Shown here piece after piece: positions 50,695 to 61,320 of a DNA stretch of 64,000 nucleotides. The notes under the pieces were generated by a model, which had not been told where the DNA came from, did no database searches, and worked only from the letters and a program-made list of their open reading frames with translations. The DNA is taken from contig NC_051071.1 in the NCBI RefSeq assembly GCF_004664715.2, positions 88,951,436 to 89,015,435 of the forward strand. The letters run 5' to 3'. The translations under genes were made by a program, and so were the position numbers. This DNA is from Peromyscus leucopus. Taxonomy: Eukaryota; Chordata; Mammalia; Rodentia; Cricetidae. Every line of letters starts with the position of its first letter. The stretch's first letter is position 1.

Positions 50695-51259
50695 AGATTA
50701 TTCCTTTTCTTTGTTTTATATATATATATATATATATATATTATTTTACAATACCATTCAGTTCTACATATCAGCCATGGGTTCCCTTATTCTCCCCCCT
50801 CCCACCCCCTCCCCTCACCCTCAGCCTACCCCCCATTCCCACCTCCTCCAGGACAAGACCTCCCCCGAGGACTTCGATCAACATGGTAGACTCAGTCCAG
50901 GCAGGTCCAGTCCCTTCCTCCCAGACTGAGCCAAGCGTCCCTGCATAAGTTCCAGGTTTCAAACAGCCAACTCATGCAATGAGCACAGGACTTGGTCCCA
51001 CTGCCTAGTTGCCTCCCAAACTGATCAAGCCAATCAACTGTCTCACCTATTCAGAGGGCCTGATCCAGCTGGTGGCCCCTCAGCCTTTGGTTCATAGTTC
51101 ATGTGTTTCCATTCATTTGGCTATTTTTTTTTCAATAATTGAGTAAAACTGAGATTTACTATAAGCCACAGTCGTCCTAGGGACCTCCATGCTATATATA
51201 TATAGCCTCTATGGTTCTATGGGTTGTGGTCTGATTGTTCTTTATTTTATATCTAGAAT

Positions 51260-54200
51260 CCACCTATGAGTGAGTACATACCATGACTGTCTTTCTGGGT
51301 TTGGGTTACCTCACTCAGGATGATTTTTTCTAGTTCCATCCATTTGCCTGCAAATGTCATGCTTTCATTGTTTTTCTCTGCTGAATAGTACTCCATTGTG
51401 TATATGTACCACATTTTTTTCTATCCATTCTTCCGTTGATGGGCATCTAGGTTGTTTCCAGGTTCTGGCTATTATAAATAGTACTGCTATGAACATAGCT
51501 GAGCATGTATCTTTATGGTATGAATCAGCATTCCTTGGGTATATGCCCAAGAGTGGGATGGCTGGGTCTTGAGGTAGTTTGATTCCTAATTTTCTGAGAA
51601 ACCGCCATACTGATTTCCACAGTGGTTGTACAAGTTTACATTCCCACCAACAGTGGAGGAGTATTCCCTTTGCTCCACATTCTCTCCAACATTGGCTGTC
51701 ATTGGTGTTTTTGATCGTAGCCATTCTGACAGGTGTAAGGTGGTATCTCAGAGTCGTTTTGATTTGCATTTCTCTGATGATTAAGGATGTTGAGCATTTC
51801 TTTAAATGTCTTTCAGCCATTTGTGATTCTTGTTTTGTGAATTCTCGGTTTAGCTCTTTAGCCCATTTTTTAATTGGACTGCTCAGTATTTTGATGTCTA
51901 GTTTCTTGAGTTCTTTATATACTGTGGAGATCAATCCTCTGTCAGATGTGGGGTTGGTGAAGATCTTTTCCCATTCTGTTGGCTGTCTTTTTGTCTTATT
52001 GACTGTGTCTTTTGCCCTGCAAAAGCTTCTCAGTTTCGAGAGGTCCCATTTATTAATTGTTGTGCTCAGGGTCTGTGCTGTTGGTGTTTTATTTAGGAAA
52101 TGGTTTCCGGTGCCAGTGCGTTCAAGAGTGCTTCCTACTTTCTTTTCTATTAAGTTTAGTGTAACTGGATTTATGTTCAGGTCTTTGATCCACTTGGACT
52201 TGAGTTTTGTGCATGGTGACAGATATGGATCTATTTGTAATCTTTTACATATTGATATCCAGTTATGCCAGCACCATTTGTTGAAGATACTTTCTTTTTT
52301 CCATTGTATAGTTTTAGCTCCTTTGTCAAGAAAGGTGTTCATATGTGCATGGATTAATGTCAGGGTCTTCAATTCGATTCCATTGGTCCATATGTCAGTT
52401 TTTATACCAGTACCAAGCTGTTTTTATTACTATAGCTCTATAGTAGAGTTTGAGGTCAGGGATGGTGATGCCTCCAAAGGTTGCTTTATCATATAGGATT
52501 CTTTTAGCTATCCTGGGTCTTTTGTTTTTCCATATGAAGTTGAGTATTTTTCTTTCCAAGTCTGTGAAGAATTGTGTTGGTATTTTGATGGGGATTACAT
52601 TGAATCTGTAGATTGCTTTTGGTAAGATTGCCATTTTTACTATGTTAATCCTACCTATCCATGAGCATGGGAGATCCTTCCATTTTCTGATATCTTCTTC
52701 AATTTCTTTCTTTAGAGATTTAAAGTTCTTATCAAAAAGGTCCTTCACTTGTTTAATTAGTGTTATCCCAAGGTATTTTATATTATTTGTGGCTATTGTA
52801 AAGGGTGATGTTTCTTTGACTTCTTTCTCAGCCCTTTTATCATTTGTGTATAGGAGGGCTACTGATTTTTTTTGTGTTGATCTTGTATCCTGCCACTTTA
52901 CTGAAGGAGTTTATCAGCTGTAGGAGTTCCCTGGTAGAGTTTTTGGGGTCACTTATGTATACTATCATATCATCTGCAAATAGTGAAAGTTTGACTTCTT
53001 CCTTGCCAATTTGTATCCCTTTGATCTCCTTTTGTTGTCTTATTGCTCTAACTAGAACTTCTAGTACTATATTGAATAAATATGGGGAGAGTGGACAGTC
53101 TTGTCTTGTTCCTGAATTTAGTGGTATCGCTTTGAGTTTTTCTCCATTTAATTTGATGTTTGCTGTTGGCTTGCTATTAATTGCTTTTATTATGTTTAGA
53201 AATGTTCCTTGTATTTCTGATCTTTCTAAGACCTTTATCATGAAGGGGTGTTGGATTTTGTCAAAGCCTTTTTCAGCATCTAAGGAGATGATCATGTGGG
53301 TTTTTTCTTTCAGTTTGTTTATATGGTGTATTACATTGACTGATTTTCGTATGTTGAACCATCCTTGCATCCCTGGGATGAAACCTACTTGGTCGTGATG
53401 GATGATTGTTTTGATGTATTCTTGGATTCGGTTTGCCAATATTTTGTTGAGTATTTTTGCATCAATGTTCATGAGGGAGATTGGTCTGTAGTTCTCTTTC
53501 TTTGTTGCGTCTTTGTGTGGTTTGGGTATCAGGGTAATTGTAGCCTCATAAAAAGAGTTTGGTAGTGTTCCTTCTGTTTCTATTGTGTGGAACACTTTGA
53601 AGAGGATTGGTATTAGTTCTTCTTTGAAAGTCTGGTAGAATTCTGCACTGAAACCATCTGGTCCTGGGCTTTTTTTCGTTGGGAGACTTTTGATGACTGT
53701 TTCTATTTCTTTAGGGGTTATTGTTCTATTTAAATGGTTTATCTGGTCTTGGTTTAATTTTGGTATGTGGTATTTATCCAGAAAATTGTCCATTTCTTCC
53801 TGGTTTTCCATTTTTGTGGAGTACAGGTTTTTGAAGTATGATCTGATGATTCTCTGGATTTCCTCGTTGTCTGTTGTTATGTCTCCCTTTTCATTTCTGA
53901 TTTTGTAAATTTGGGTGCTCTCTCTTTGCCTTTTGGTTAATTTGGCTAGGGGTTTTCTATCTTGTTAATTTTTTCAAGGAACCAACTCTTTGTTTCATTG
54001 ATTTTTTGTATTGTTCTCTTGTTTTCTATTTCGTTGATTTCAGCCCCCAATTTGATTATTTCCTGGGATCTATTTCTCCTGGGTGAGTTTGTTTCTTTTT
54101 GTTCTAGAGCTTTCAGTTGTGCTGTTAATTCATTGGTATGGGATTGCTCCATCTTCTTTATGTGTGCATTTAGAGCTATGAATTTTCCTCTTAGCACTGC

Positions 54201-55060
54201 TTTCATAGTGTCCCATAAGTTTGGGTATGTTGTACTTTCATTTTCATTGAATTCTAGGAAATCTTTAATTTCTTTCTTTATTTCTTCCTTGACCCATTGA
54301 TGTTTCAGGTGGGCATTATTCAGTTTCTATGAGTTTGTGGGTTTTCTATAATTTTTGTTGTTTTTGAGGTCTAACTTTAAGGCATGGTGGTCTGATAAGA
54401 TACAGGAGGTTATTCCAATTTTTTTGTATCTTTTGAAATTTGTTTTGTGTCCAAGCATGTGGTTAATTTTTGAGAAGGTTCCATGGGGTGCTGAGAAGAA
54501 GGTATATTCTTTTGTGTTAGGATGGAATATTCTGTAGATATCTATTAGGTCCATTTGAGTCATAACACCTTTATTTCTTTGTTAAATTTCAGTCTGGTAG
54601 ATCTATCTTTTGGTGAGAGTGGTGTGTTAAAATCCTTCACTACTAATGTGTGGGGTTTGATGTGTGTTTTAAACTTTAGTAGTGTTTCTTTTATGAATGT
54701 GGGTGCTTTTGTATTTGGAGCATAAATGTTTAGAATCGAGACTTCATCTTGGTGGATTTTTCCCATGATAAATATGTAATGTCCATCCTGATCTCTTTTG
54801 ATTGATTTTAGTTTGAAGTCTATTTTATTAGATATTAGGATAGCTACACCAGCTTGTTTCTTAGGTCCATTTGCTTGGAAAGCCTTTTCCCAGCCCTTTA
54901 CTTGGAGGTAGTGTCTGTCTTTGAAGTTAAGGTGTGTTTCTTGTATGCAGCAGATGGATGGGTCCTGTTTTCTTATCCATTCTGTTAGCCTGTGTCTTTT
55001 TATAGATGAGTTGAGACCGTTGATATTGATGGATATTAATGACCAGTGATTGTTAATTCC
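51260..55060 (-). pseudogene. L1 ORF2 (endonuclease-reverse transcriptase), broken
   Basis: Pieces in changing frames: endonuclease parts at 54560-54766 and 54327-54563 (with a SDHH-like SDHHALKLD end motif), a linker at 53946-54206, the reverse transcriptase core at 52840-53811, thumb-like part at 52395-52748, and the C-terminal part at 51365-52372. The catalytic FADD is intact at 52969-52980. The C-terminal Cys-rich motif (C-x3-C...H-C-x3-C type, CWREC/HCWWEC) is present. At least five frame changes are needed to join the parts, and no start codon is evident near 55060. Confidence 0.9.
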
Positions 55061-55116
55061 TGTTATTTTTTGTGGTTGTGTTGTGTTGTCCTTCTTTGGT
55101 GTATGTTGGTGTGGGA

Positions 55117-56283
55117 TTATCTATTGCTTGATTTTTCATGGATGTGTTTAGCTTCTTTGGGTTGGATTTTCCCTTCTAGTGCTTTCTGTAGGGCTGGGTT
55201 TGTGGACAGGTATTGATTAAATCTGGTTTTATCCTGGAATATTTTGTTTACTCTGCCTATGGTGATTGAGAGTTTTGCTGAGTATAATAGTCTGGGTTGG
55301 CATCCGTGGTCTCTTAGTGTCTGCATGAGATTTGTCCATGATCTTCTAGCTTTCATAGTCTCTATTGAGTAGTCTGGTGTTATTCTGATGGGTTTGCCTT
55401 TATATGTTACTTGGTCTTTTTCCTTTGCGGCTCTTAATATTTTTTCTTTGTTCTGTGTGTTTAGTGTTTTGATTATTATGTGGCGAGGGGACTTTTTTTT
55501 TGGATCCAGCCTATTCAGTGTTCTGTAAGCTTCTTGTATTTTCATATGTATTTCTTTCTTTAGGTTAGGAAAGTTTTCTTCTATGATTTTGTTGAATATA
55601 TTTTCTGTGCCTTTGAGTTGGTATTCTTCTTCTTCTTCTTCTATCCCTATCATTCTTAGGTTTGGTCTTTTCATGGTATCCCAAATTTCCTGGACGTTTT
55701 ATGTTACGACTTTTTTGTCTTTAGTGTTTTCTTTGACTGATGAATCTATTTTCTCTATTGTGTCTTCAGTGTCAGAGATTCTCTGTTCCATCTCTTGCAA
55801 TCAGTTGGTTATGCTTGTTTCTGTAGTTCCTGTTCGTTTAGTCAGGATTTCTATTTCCAGCATTCCCTCAGCATGTGTTTTCTTTATTGTCTCAAATTCC
55901 TTTTTCAGATCTTGGAATGTTTCTTTCATCTGTTTAATTGCTTTTTCTTGGCTTGGTTTGATTTCTTCCCATTTTTTGTTCGTTTTTTCTTCCATTTCTT
56001 TAAGGGAGTTTTTTATTTCCTCTTTAATGGAGTTTTTCATTTCCTCTTTAATGGAGTTTTTCATTTCCTTTTTAAGGAAAGTTTTTATTTCCTCTTTGAG
56101 GGAATGTTTTATTTCTTCTTTAAGGGCCTCTATCATCTTCTTAAAGTCATTTTTAGGGTTGATTTCTTCTGTTTCTTCCGTCTTGGTATGTTCAGGTCTT
56201 GCAGGTGTAGAATCACTAGGTTCTAATGTTGCCATATAGGTCTTTATGTTGTTGCCTGTATTTTTGCACTGGCATCTACTCAT
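55117..56283 (-). pseudogene. L1 ORF1 (RNA-binding chaperone) with two in-frame stops
   Basis: One frame of 389 codons from ATG 56283. It has a Lys/Glu-rich coiled-coil half (55801-56283, with repeated KEEMKNSIKEE-type heptads) and an RRM/C-terminal-domain half (55117-55674, beginning MKRPNLRMIGIEEE). Stops at 55801-55803 (TGA) and 55699-55701 (TAA) split it, with no frameshift between. The simplicity of the damage suggests moderate age. Confidence 0.9.
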
Positions 56284-57102
56284 CTCTTCCTCTGTGCGGT
56301 GCAGGTGGTGTCTGTGTCTGAGAGTGCCTCTCTTCTTCTAATTTTTAGTCTTGGTTTAGTAGGTGTTCTTGGTTAAATTGCTGCTATTGGGCTATTTCTT
56401 CAGGGGCAGCTGATTCCAGTCGGTGAAGTATATACTTATGATTCTGGTGATCTGGTTTGGTGGCTGGGTAGCACCTTCGTCTGTGTTCCCAGGTCATGTT
56501 TTGTTCATTTGTCAACTCCTCAGCTGATCTTGTTTCTTCAGACTTCCAACTGTAGGCATCTGAATCCTCTCCCAGATGGGTTTCAGCTGAGCGGGGTAGT
56601 CTCACCAACACCTCCAAGTTGTTGGGTTTCACAGGATCAGCAGCTGGGCCCTGGTTTGTCCTCAGACGGAGTGTTCAGATTCGTTCTGGTTCTGTCCCAC
56701 GGAGATAGCTTCTTCACCAGGTGTTGGGGTTAGAGGCGTCCCTGTTCCAAGCTGCGTCTGCTTGCCTCCGTCCCTGGGCCTGTCTACCTCTGCTGTCCGC
56801 TGCAGGGCCTGTATGTCCCTGTCAGGTGCCGCTGGGTCTGTCTGCCTCTGCGGGCCGCCACTGGGCCTGTATGTATCTGCCAGCTGCCTCCGGGCCTGTA
56901 TGTCCCTTTTGGCCGCCACCGCTGGGCCCGTCTACCTCTGCGGGCCACCGCTGTGGACCTACCTGCATCTGCTTGTCTCCGCAGTGTGGCCTGTCTACCT
57001 CTGTGGGCCGCCGCTGGGCCTGAATGTCCCTGTCGGCCACCACCGCCGGGCCGTCTACCTCTGCGGGCTGCCTCCGCGGGCCTACCTGTGTCTGCTTGTC
57101 TC
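56284..57102 (-). promoter_or_regulatory. L1 5' UTR with GC-rich imperfect tandem repeats
   Basis: The promoter end of the L1. From about 56745 to 57100 the plus strand repeats GGGCCTGTCTACCTCTGCGG / GGGCCTGTATGTCCCT themes roughly every 30 bp with many CpGs. It differs from the A, Tf and Gf monomers that I know from mouse L1. The open frames through this stretch in several phases follow from the lack of A/T and are not genes. Confidence 0.75.
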
Positions 57103-57119
57103 AGATTATTCCTTTTCTT

Positions 57120-57597
57120 CGTAATTTTTTCTGAGTTGTTCTCCCTTCTTCTTTCCATGCTTATTTGTCCAAAGGTCTTTAAATTCCTCAAGATGGTTAT
57201 TTTTATTTTCCCAGAACGACAAAAACAAAACCCTCCCAACCCCAACTTTGGGGAGTTTCCCTTTTGTCATATTATATCTAATTAAATGAAAAGTGTTTGT
57301 TAGTGTAGATTGAGTGGTCATGCTGTTTGATGAACTATCACCTCTTCTAATCAAGAGGTCTCTCTTGTACTGGTTTCTCTTGAAATTTTTGTTTTATCTT
57401 CTATAGCTGTTCTATCACCCAGAGCAGTGTGGTTTCTTACAATAGGCATTAGGTTCTTTAATTGCTCTGAGAAGGAGTTTCTTCTATGATGATAGGAAAT
57501 GACTGAACTGAATTTGACATGGTGCCTGTGAGAGCCCCTCCCCACCCCCCGCCCCAGGCATTTTACCAGAGCAAAGGGTTACCACGTCTGACCCTTG
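57120..57597 (-). mobile_element. ERV internal sequence downstream of gag
   Basis: Continues the ERV beyond the NC-like part of gag on the minus strand. No protease or polymerase motif is seen in any frame. A CCCCACCCCCCGCCCC patch lies at 57540-57555. Confidence 0.45.
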
Positions 57598-58180
57598 TTA
57601 ACCTGCATTCAATAGACCAATGCCTGACTTTGCCATACCTTCTGCATGATCCAAAAAGGAGGGGCATTCTATTCGGATTAGTCTTTGAAAAAAGATTGTT
57701 TCTAGGAAGCCCTGTTTATAATCCCTTTTTAGGTGACCTTGTTTACTGCAATTGAAACATTTGACACTTTGATTTTTCTTCAATCCTGTAGAAATCACCT
57801 TTCCTATCCAAGCATCATCATGGTTATAAGATTCAATATTGATTGTATCATGGATCCATTCCTTTAATGGCCTAATTACCTTTTTGCATTGTGAATTAGC
57901 ATTTTCAAAAGCCAGAGATTCAATTGTTATCTCTCTAGCTTCTGAATTTGTTATCATTCTATTAACTGATGAAGTCAATCTTTGTAAGAAATCAGTGAAG
58001 GTTTCTTTTGGGCTCTATATAACTTTAGTAAATGACTCAATTTTCTTTTCTACTTCTTCAATTCTATCCTAAGCATTTAAGGCTGCTGTATAGCATAAAG
58101 CCAGGGTGTGGTCATCATATAGAGATTGCCTTTCTACATTAGCATAATCTCTCTTTCCAAGAAATTGGTTTTGGGGGATT

Positions 58181-58224
<44 letters not shown>

Positions 58225-59004
58225 GTTTTTCGAGACAGGGTTTCTCTGTGTAGCTTTGCGCCTTTCCTGGAGCTCACTTGGTAGCCCAGGCTGGCCTCGA
58301 ACTCACAGAGATCCGCCTGGCTCTGCCTCCCGAGTGCTGGGATTAAAGGCGTGCGCCACCAACGCCCGGCTTGGGGGATTTCTATACCCCTAGAATTTTG
58401 TTGTTCAATGGTCTTAGACTGATCTTTTTACCAGGTCTTCCATGGCTATTGAGGACCAGCCTCCGAGACTGCTGTAACCAAATCTCTCTAGTATTGAAGG
58501 ATAATTTTATTACAAGTTGACCATGAGTTTAACATCTTCTTCATGAAAGGTGAATGCATGCCATCTGAAACAATTGCTTCTTTGAATCTCCTTAAATCTA
58601 ACATTTGTATAGGTGTCCATTTAGTTCTTACACAGCCTGGGGGATATCTCTCATTTGGCATTTCCTGTAAGGATAAATTAAGGTTGGCTGTTTGAAAGCC
58701 TTAGGCTACTCCTTTCTAACTTTATAATGCAGTGCTAAGATTAGTTCTCCTTTAAATTCCTCTGAGTCTGAATATCGCTATGATCTGTTTTAACAAGTTT
58801 TTCTAAAACTTTTATCTTGGCACTCATATTAATTGATGTTTTTAATGATAAAACAGAGATGATCAAACAGATAATATTTATAGTTGACATTGTATAAATC
58901 CCATCTAAATTAATTATCCTCTCATTTAATTGTTCCATTTTCAAACTATCTAGCATATTATCAAACAGAGACATAACTCCCTCCATTCTAATAATGTTTC
59001 CCAT
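57598..59004 (-). pseudogene. ERV gag remnant (capsid and nucleocapsid)
   Basis: An N-terminal frame (58741-59004) starts at a Met-Gly-Asn and has a hydrophobic Ile/Leu/Ser segment at about residues 38-55, then a short charged helix. This could be a membrane-targeting N terminus. A capsid-like part follows at about 58500-58690, broken by a stop. A B1 interrupts it at 58184-58370. The last part (57598-57978) carries capsid C-terminal sequence and a zinc knuckle of the form C-x2-C-x4-H-x4-Y at 57718-57759: the final Cys is replaced by Tyr. The content fits an intracisternal-particle/betaretrovirus-like gag. Several frameshifts and stops disable it. Confidence 0.75.
58184..58370 (-). mobile_element. 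Young B1 SINE with 13-bp TSD, inserted in gag
   Basis: A poly-T run of about 40 nt is followed by a nearly consensus reverse B1 (GTTTTTCGAGACAGGGTTTC to CAACGCCCGGC). TTGGGGGATTTCT flanks it at 58171-58183 and 58371-58383 without mismatch. The long uninterrupted tail and intact TSD suggest a very recent insertion. Confidence 0.95.
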
Positions 59005-59351
59005 TTTTTCATGTGGGAGAAAAACTTACTGTGTCTTTTAAAAAAAAAGCAAACAAAAAAACCCAAATTCCTCCCTTTAAGAAATCCCAATTGACTCACC
59101 AAATTTGGTGACAATGATGATTTGGATGATGGTAAACTGAGGGAGCTACCTAGTGTGGCAGCAGTCCAAGGGGGGGGGGTTCAGGGAAAGCCCACAACCC
59201 ACTGGGAAAGAGAACCTGCTGTCTAAAAACACACACAGGGGACCGAGGGGGAAGAAATACTTGTGGTGGGAACTGACTAAAAGGCAGAGCCGGCTGGTGG
59301 TGAGAAGCACACTCCAAAAGAAAACCTAACAGCTTTTTCATGAATTCATGG
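59005..59351 (-). mobile_element. ERV leader between PBS and gag
   Basis: About 350 bp with a G9 run (59170-59178), a C-rich/GG-rich middle and an A-rich segment near 59041-59065. It has no coding frame of note and would hold packaging signals in a live element. Confidence 0.5.
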
Positions 59352-59369
59352 CCTACAAGTTGGGCATCA
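59352..59369 (-). other. Primer-binding site of the ERV, Lys-tRNA type
   Basis: Two bases inside the 5' LTR edge, the minus strand reads TGATGCCCAACTTGTAGG. It keeps the GCCCAAC core of the Lys-1,2 tRNA PBS and matches about 12 of 18 positions. The differences are mostly of the kind produced by CpG decay and transitions. Confidence 0.6.
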
Positions 59370-59371
59370 GA

Positions 59372-60173
59372 TGTAGCACAAATCTGGATTGGCCTTAATA
59401 AAAACCCAGAGCCAGATATCAAGGTAAATGCTGAAAGATCAGAGAAACAAAGGAGCCAGCCACTAGAGGGACTTCTTAACCTCTACGGAATCCTTAGGCT
59501 GAAAGGGCTGAGCTCCGGTCACCATCCACCTTACATTCCTCTCTCTGCCCAGCCATATCATTCCTTCCCCACCAGGAACTTAGGTCACCTGTAAAGAGGT
59601 GGCCTGGAACCGAGGAAAGGCAAGTGCACAGCTCGCTGGTTCCCCAGCCTCCCTCTTACCCAGAGACAGTCAGACGCAGCGGGGAGTCAAGTCAACCGAA
59701 CTCCTTTATTGATAGGCAGTAAGCTTCTTTTATACCAGAAAACCTCAGAACCCTAGGAGGGGGTGAAGGAACCAACCAATCATTTTAAAGGGCACCCTAT
59801 TTACAAGTTGTTTATGCCCTGACATCATCTCCTGTTTTTAGTATCTTATCTTAGCATAAATAACTTGAGCTAACTTCCTTCCTCACCATTTGTCTCTAAT
59901 CTCCATACAAACAACCCAAGCTAACTTCCTCTTAGCCATCCTTTCTATCTATTCTCTGCACAAACAGCTTAAACTAACTGCCTCTGGTACCATTTGTATC
60001 CACCTTTGCAGCCCATGTATGCCCCACAGTTTCAACCTCCTAAGTACTGGGATTAAAGGTGTGTGCCACCACCACCTGGCCTCCATGGCTAACTAGTGGT
60101 CTGGCTCTGCCCTCTGATTTTCAGGCCAGCTTTATTTGTCAGAGCACATACAAGTTATCACCACACTACCACA
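59372..60173 (-). mobile_element. 5' LTR of the ERV, family B, split by another LTR
   Basis: On the minus strand it begins TGTGGTAGTGTGGTGATAAC at 60173 and ends GATTTGTGCTACA at 59372. It has the family B hallmarks: GACAAATAAAGC near the start, CACCTTTAATCCCAGTACTTAGG, AGGAATGTAAGGTGG and GCATTTACCTTGATATCTGG. The stretch 59590-60028 belongs to a different LTR. CTCATT at 60174-60179 is the right half of the provirus TSD. Confidence 0.85.
59590..60028 (-). mobile_element. Nested LTR of a third type
   Basis: The minus-strand element starts TGTGGGGCATACATGGG at 60028 and ends CACCTCTTTACA at 59590. It has a TATAAAAG box (minus, 59728-59734) and AATAAA (minus, 59705-59710) about 20 nt on, the compact promoter/poly-A arrangement of a retroviral LTR. 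The flanking hexamers do not match convincingly, so its TSD has decayed or the edges are off by a few bases. Confidence 0.65.
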
Positions 60174-60640
60174 CTCATTCTCTGCACATTGTCCAGTTGT
60201 GGGTCTCTGTGCCAGTTTCCATCTACTGCAAGAGAAAGCTTCTCCTATATAGACTGAACAAAGCCCTGACCTATGGGTATTGCAGATTGTCATAAGGAAC
60301 CATCTTATTGCTATGTTCCTTTGGCAGAGCAATAGTGTTTGGTTTTCCCCAGGGCCATGGCATAATAAGTCAGGTTCTTGGTCACTTTAGTAGTGTCATG
60401 TAATGGTTCCATCTCATGGAGTAGCTGTTACATCCAATGGAAAAGTGATTGGTTACTCCTAACTTCTCAACCCACAGTGTTTCAATCATAGTTGATACTA
60501 TTAACTCAACATGAATATGGAAAAACCTGGTGCTGAATGCCAAATAGATTCCTTCTTCCTTCTCAGATGGGAGTTAGCACTCTATAAGAAGTAGGGATGA
60601 TGGTCCATGGTGAATTATAAGTCAGTTAATGTAGCCACAA
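60174..60640 (-). mobile_element. Old L1 (Lx-like) 3' region, part 3
   Basis: CATTCTCTGCACATTGTCCAG, GTTGTGGGTCTCTGTGCC and ATCTACTGCAAGAG continue the L1 3' UTR from 50102 with the ERV removed. The reading toward 60500 (GTGATTGGTTACTCC) also fits that L1 region. The right limit is approximate. Confidence 0.65.
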
Positions 60641-61033
60641 ATAAAAGGGGGAAAGTGACTCGATCAATATCCTACAAAAAAGTGAAATGATGAGAGAGAG
60701 AGTGTGTGCTAACCCATCACCAAATTGCAGCTATATGCCTGAGCCAGACAGGCAGAAAAACCACCCCACTGACACCCTCACCTCAGAATTGCTAGATAAG
60801 GAAATAACTGTTACCTTAAGCCATTAAGTTTAATGGACCATTTTGAAGCAAAAGTAACTGTAATAATAGTTACTCATTAGCTAATCATCTTAGATCTTAG
60901 CACCACTTGAGCATCTACACAGTAAGATACTTGAGAATATATAGTATCTTTTCCAAAATCTTCAGGACTTCAGATAGTAACAGGTACATGACTGAATTTG
61001 TATAGACAATTTGGTAAAAGTTGCCCTCCAACA

Positions 61034-61036
<3 letters not shown>
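60641..61036. other. Intergenic, nothing recognised
   Basis: No gene or repeat named; includes a short GA-rich run at 60690-60706. Confidence 0.4.
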
Positions 61037-61091
<55 letters not shown>

Positions 61092-61115
61092 GTCTATCTA
61101 TCTATCTATTTATTG
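61037..61115. repeat. (TCTA)n microsatellite
   Basis: About 19 TCTA/ATCT units with one TATGTCTA interruption near 61090. It adjoins the B1 to its right and probably grew from that SINE's tail. Confidence 0.95.
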
Positions 61116-61258
61116 TTATTGTTTGAGATGAGGTCTTCCTCTAGCCCTGGCTGGCCTGAAGCTAACTATGTAGACCAGGCTAGCCTCAAACTCATGAGCT
61201 CCACTTGCTTCTGCATCCTGAGTGTTGGAATTAAAGGCATGTGCCACCATGGCCCACT
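61116..61258 (-). repeat. B1 SINE
   Basis: GAGATGAGGTCTTCCTCTAGCC, TAGACCAGGCTAGCCTCAAAC and GGAATTAAAGGCATGTGCCACC form a reverse B1 body with moderate divergence. Confidence 0.85.
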
Positions 61259-61320
61259 TAATGTGAGTTCTCTTTCCCTCTTGAGGATGAGGTTAATCAT
61301 TTTTGCATACAGTGATATCA

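Larger units (their letters stand above)
50712..57102 (-). mobile_element. Full-length L1 retrotransposon with 17-bp TSD
   Basis: A 6.4-kb L1 on the minus strand with 5' UTR, ORF1, ORF2, 3' UTR and A/T-rich tail in order. The perfect 17-bp duplication AGATTATTCCTTTTCTT lies at 50695-50711 and 57103-57119. The left end carries a (TA)n tail at 50716-50742 and the C-rich tract at 50795-50840 (G-rich polypurine tract on the minus strand). Both ORFs contain stops or frameshifts, so the copy cannot move on its own. It sits inside the ERV, so it is younger. Confidence 0.93.
50103..60173 (-). mobile_element. Gag-bearing class II ERV, 3' LTR nearly lost, carrying three insertions
   Basis: CTCATT flanks this unit at 50097-50102 and 60174-60179. 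The right side is a full 5' LTR (59372-60173, itself interrupted), followed on the minus strand by a PBS, a leader and gag. On the left only about 20 bp of LTR end (TGTAGCATGAATCCTAATTG) remain. Without later insertions (L1 50712-57102, B1 58184-58370, LTR 59590-60028) the internal part is about 2.7 kb, too short for gag-pro-pol-env. It is thus an internally deleted, non-autonomous copy. Confidence 0.75.

Noticed and set aside
51365..52372. 335-codon minus-strand frame as a separate gene
   Set aside because: It is the C-terminal part of L1 ORF2 (Cys-rich motif, collinear with the reverse transcriptase to its right) and lies inside a TSD-flanked L1.
51579..52496. 305-codon plus-strand frame
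   Set aside because: Antisense of L1 ORF2. Its Phe/Leu/Ser-rich composition is what the complement of an A-rich coding strand gives.
55583..56239. 218-codon plus-strand frame with hydrophobic repeats
   Set aside because: Antisense of the Lys/Glu-rich L1 ORF1 coiled coil; Phe/Ser repeats mirror AAG/GAA codons.
56662..57245. Overlapping 85-153 codon frames in several phases
   Set aside because: They lie in the GC-rich L1 5' UTR repeats, where stops are rare by composition; no domain is seen.
49510..60173. LTRs at 49510-50045 and 59372-60173 as the two LTRs of one provirus
   Set aside because: The left LTR has its own GGGAGG duplication, and the ERV has CTCATT at 50097 and 60174; they are separate insertions.
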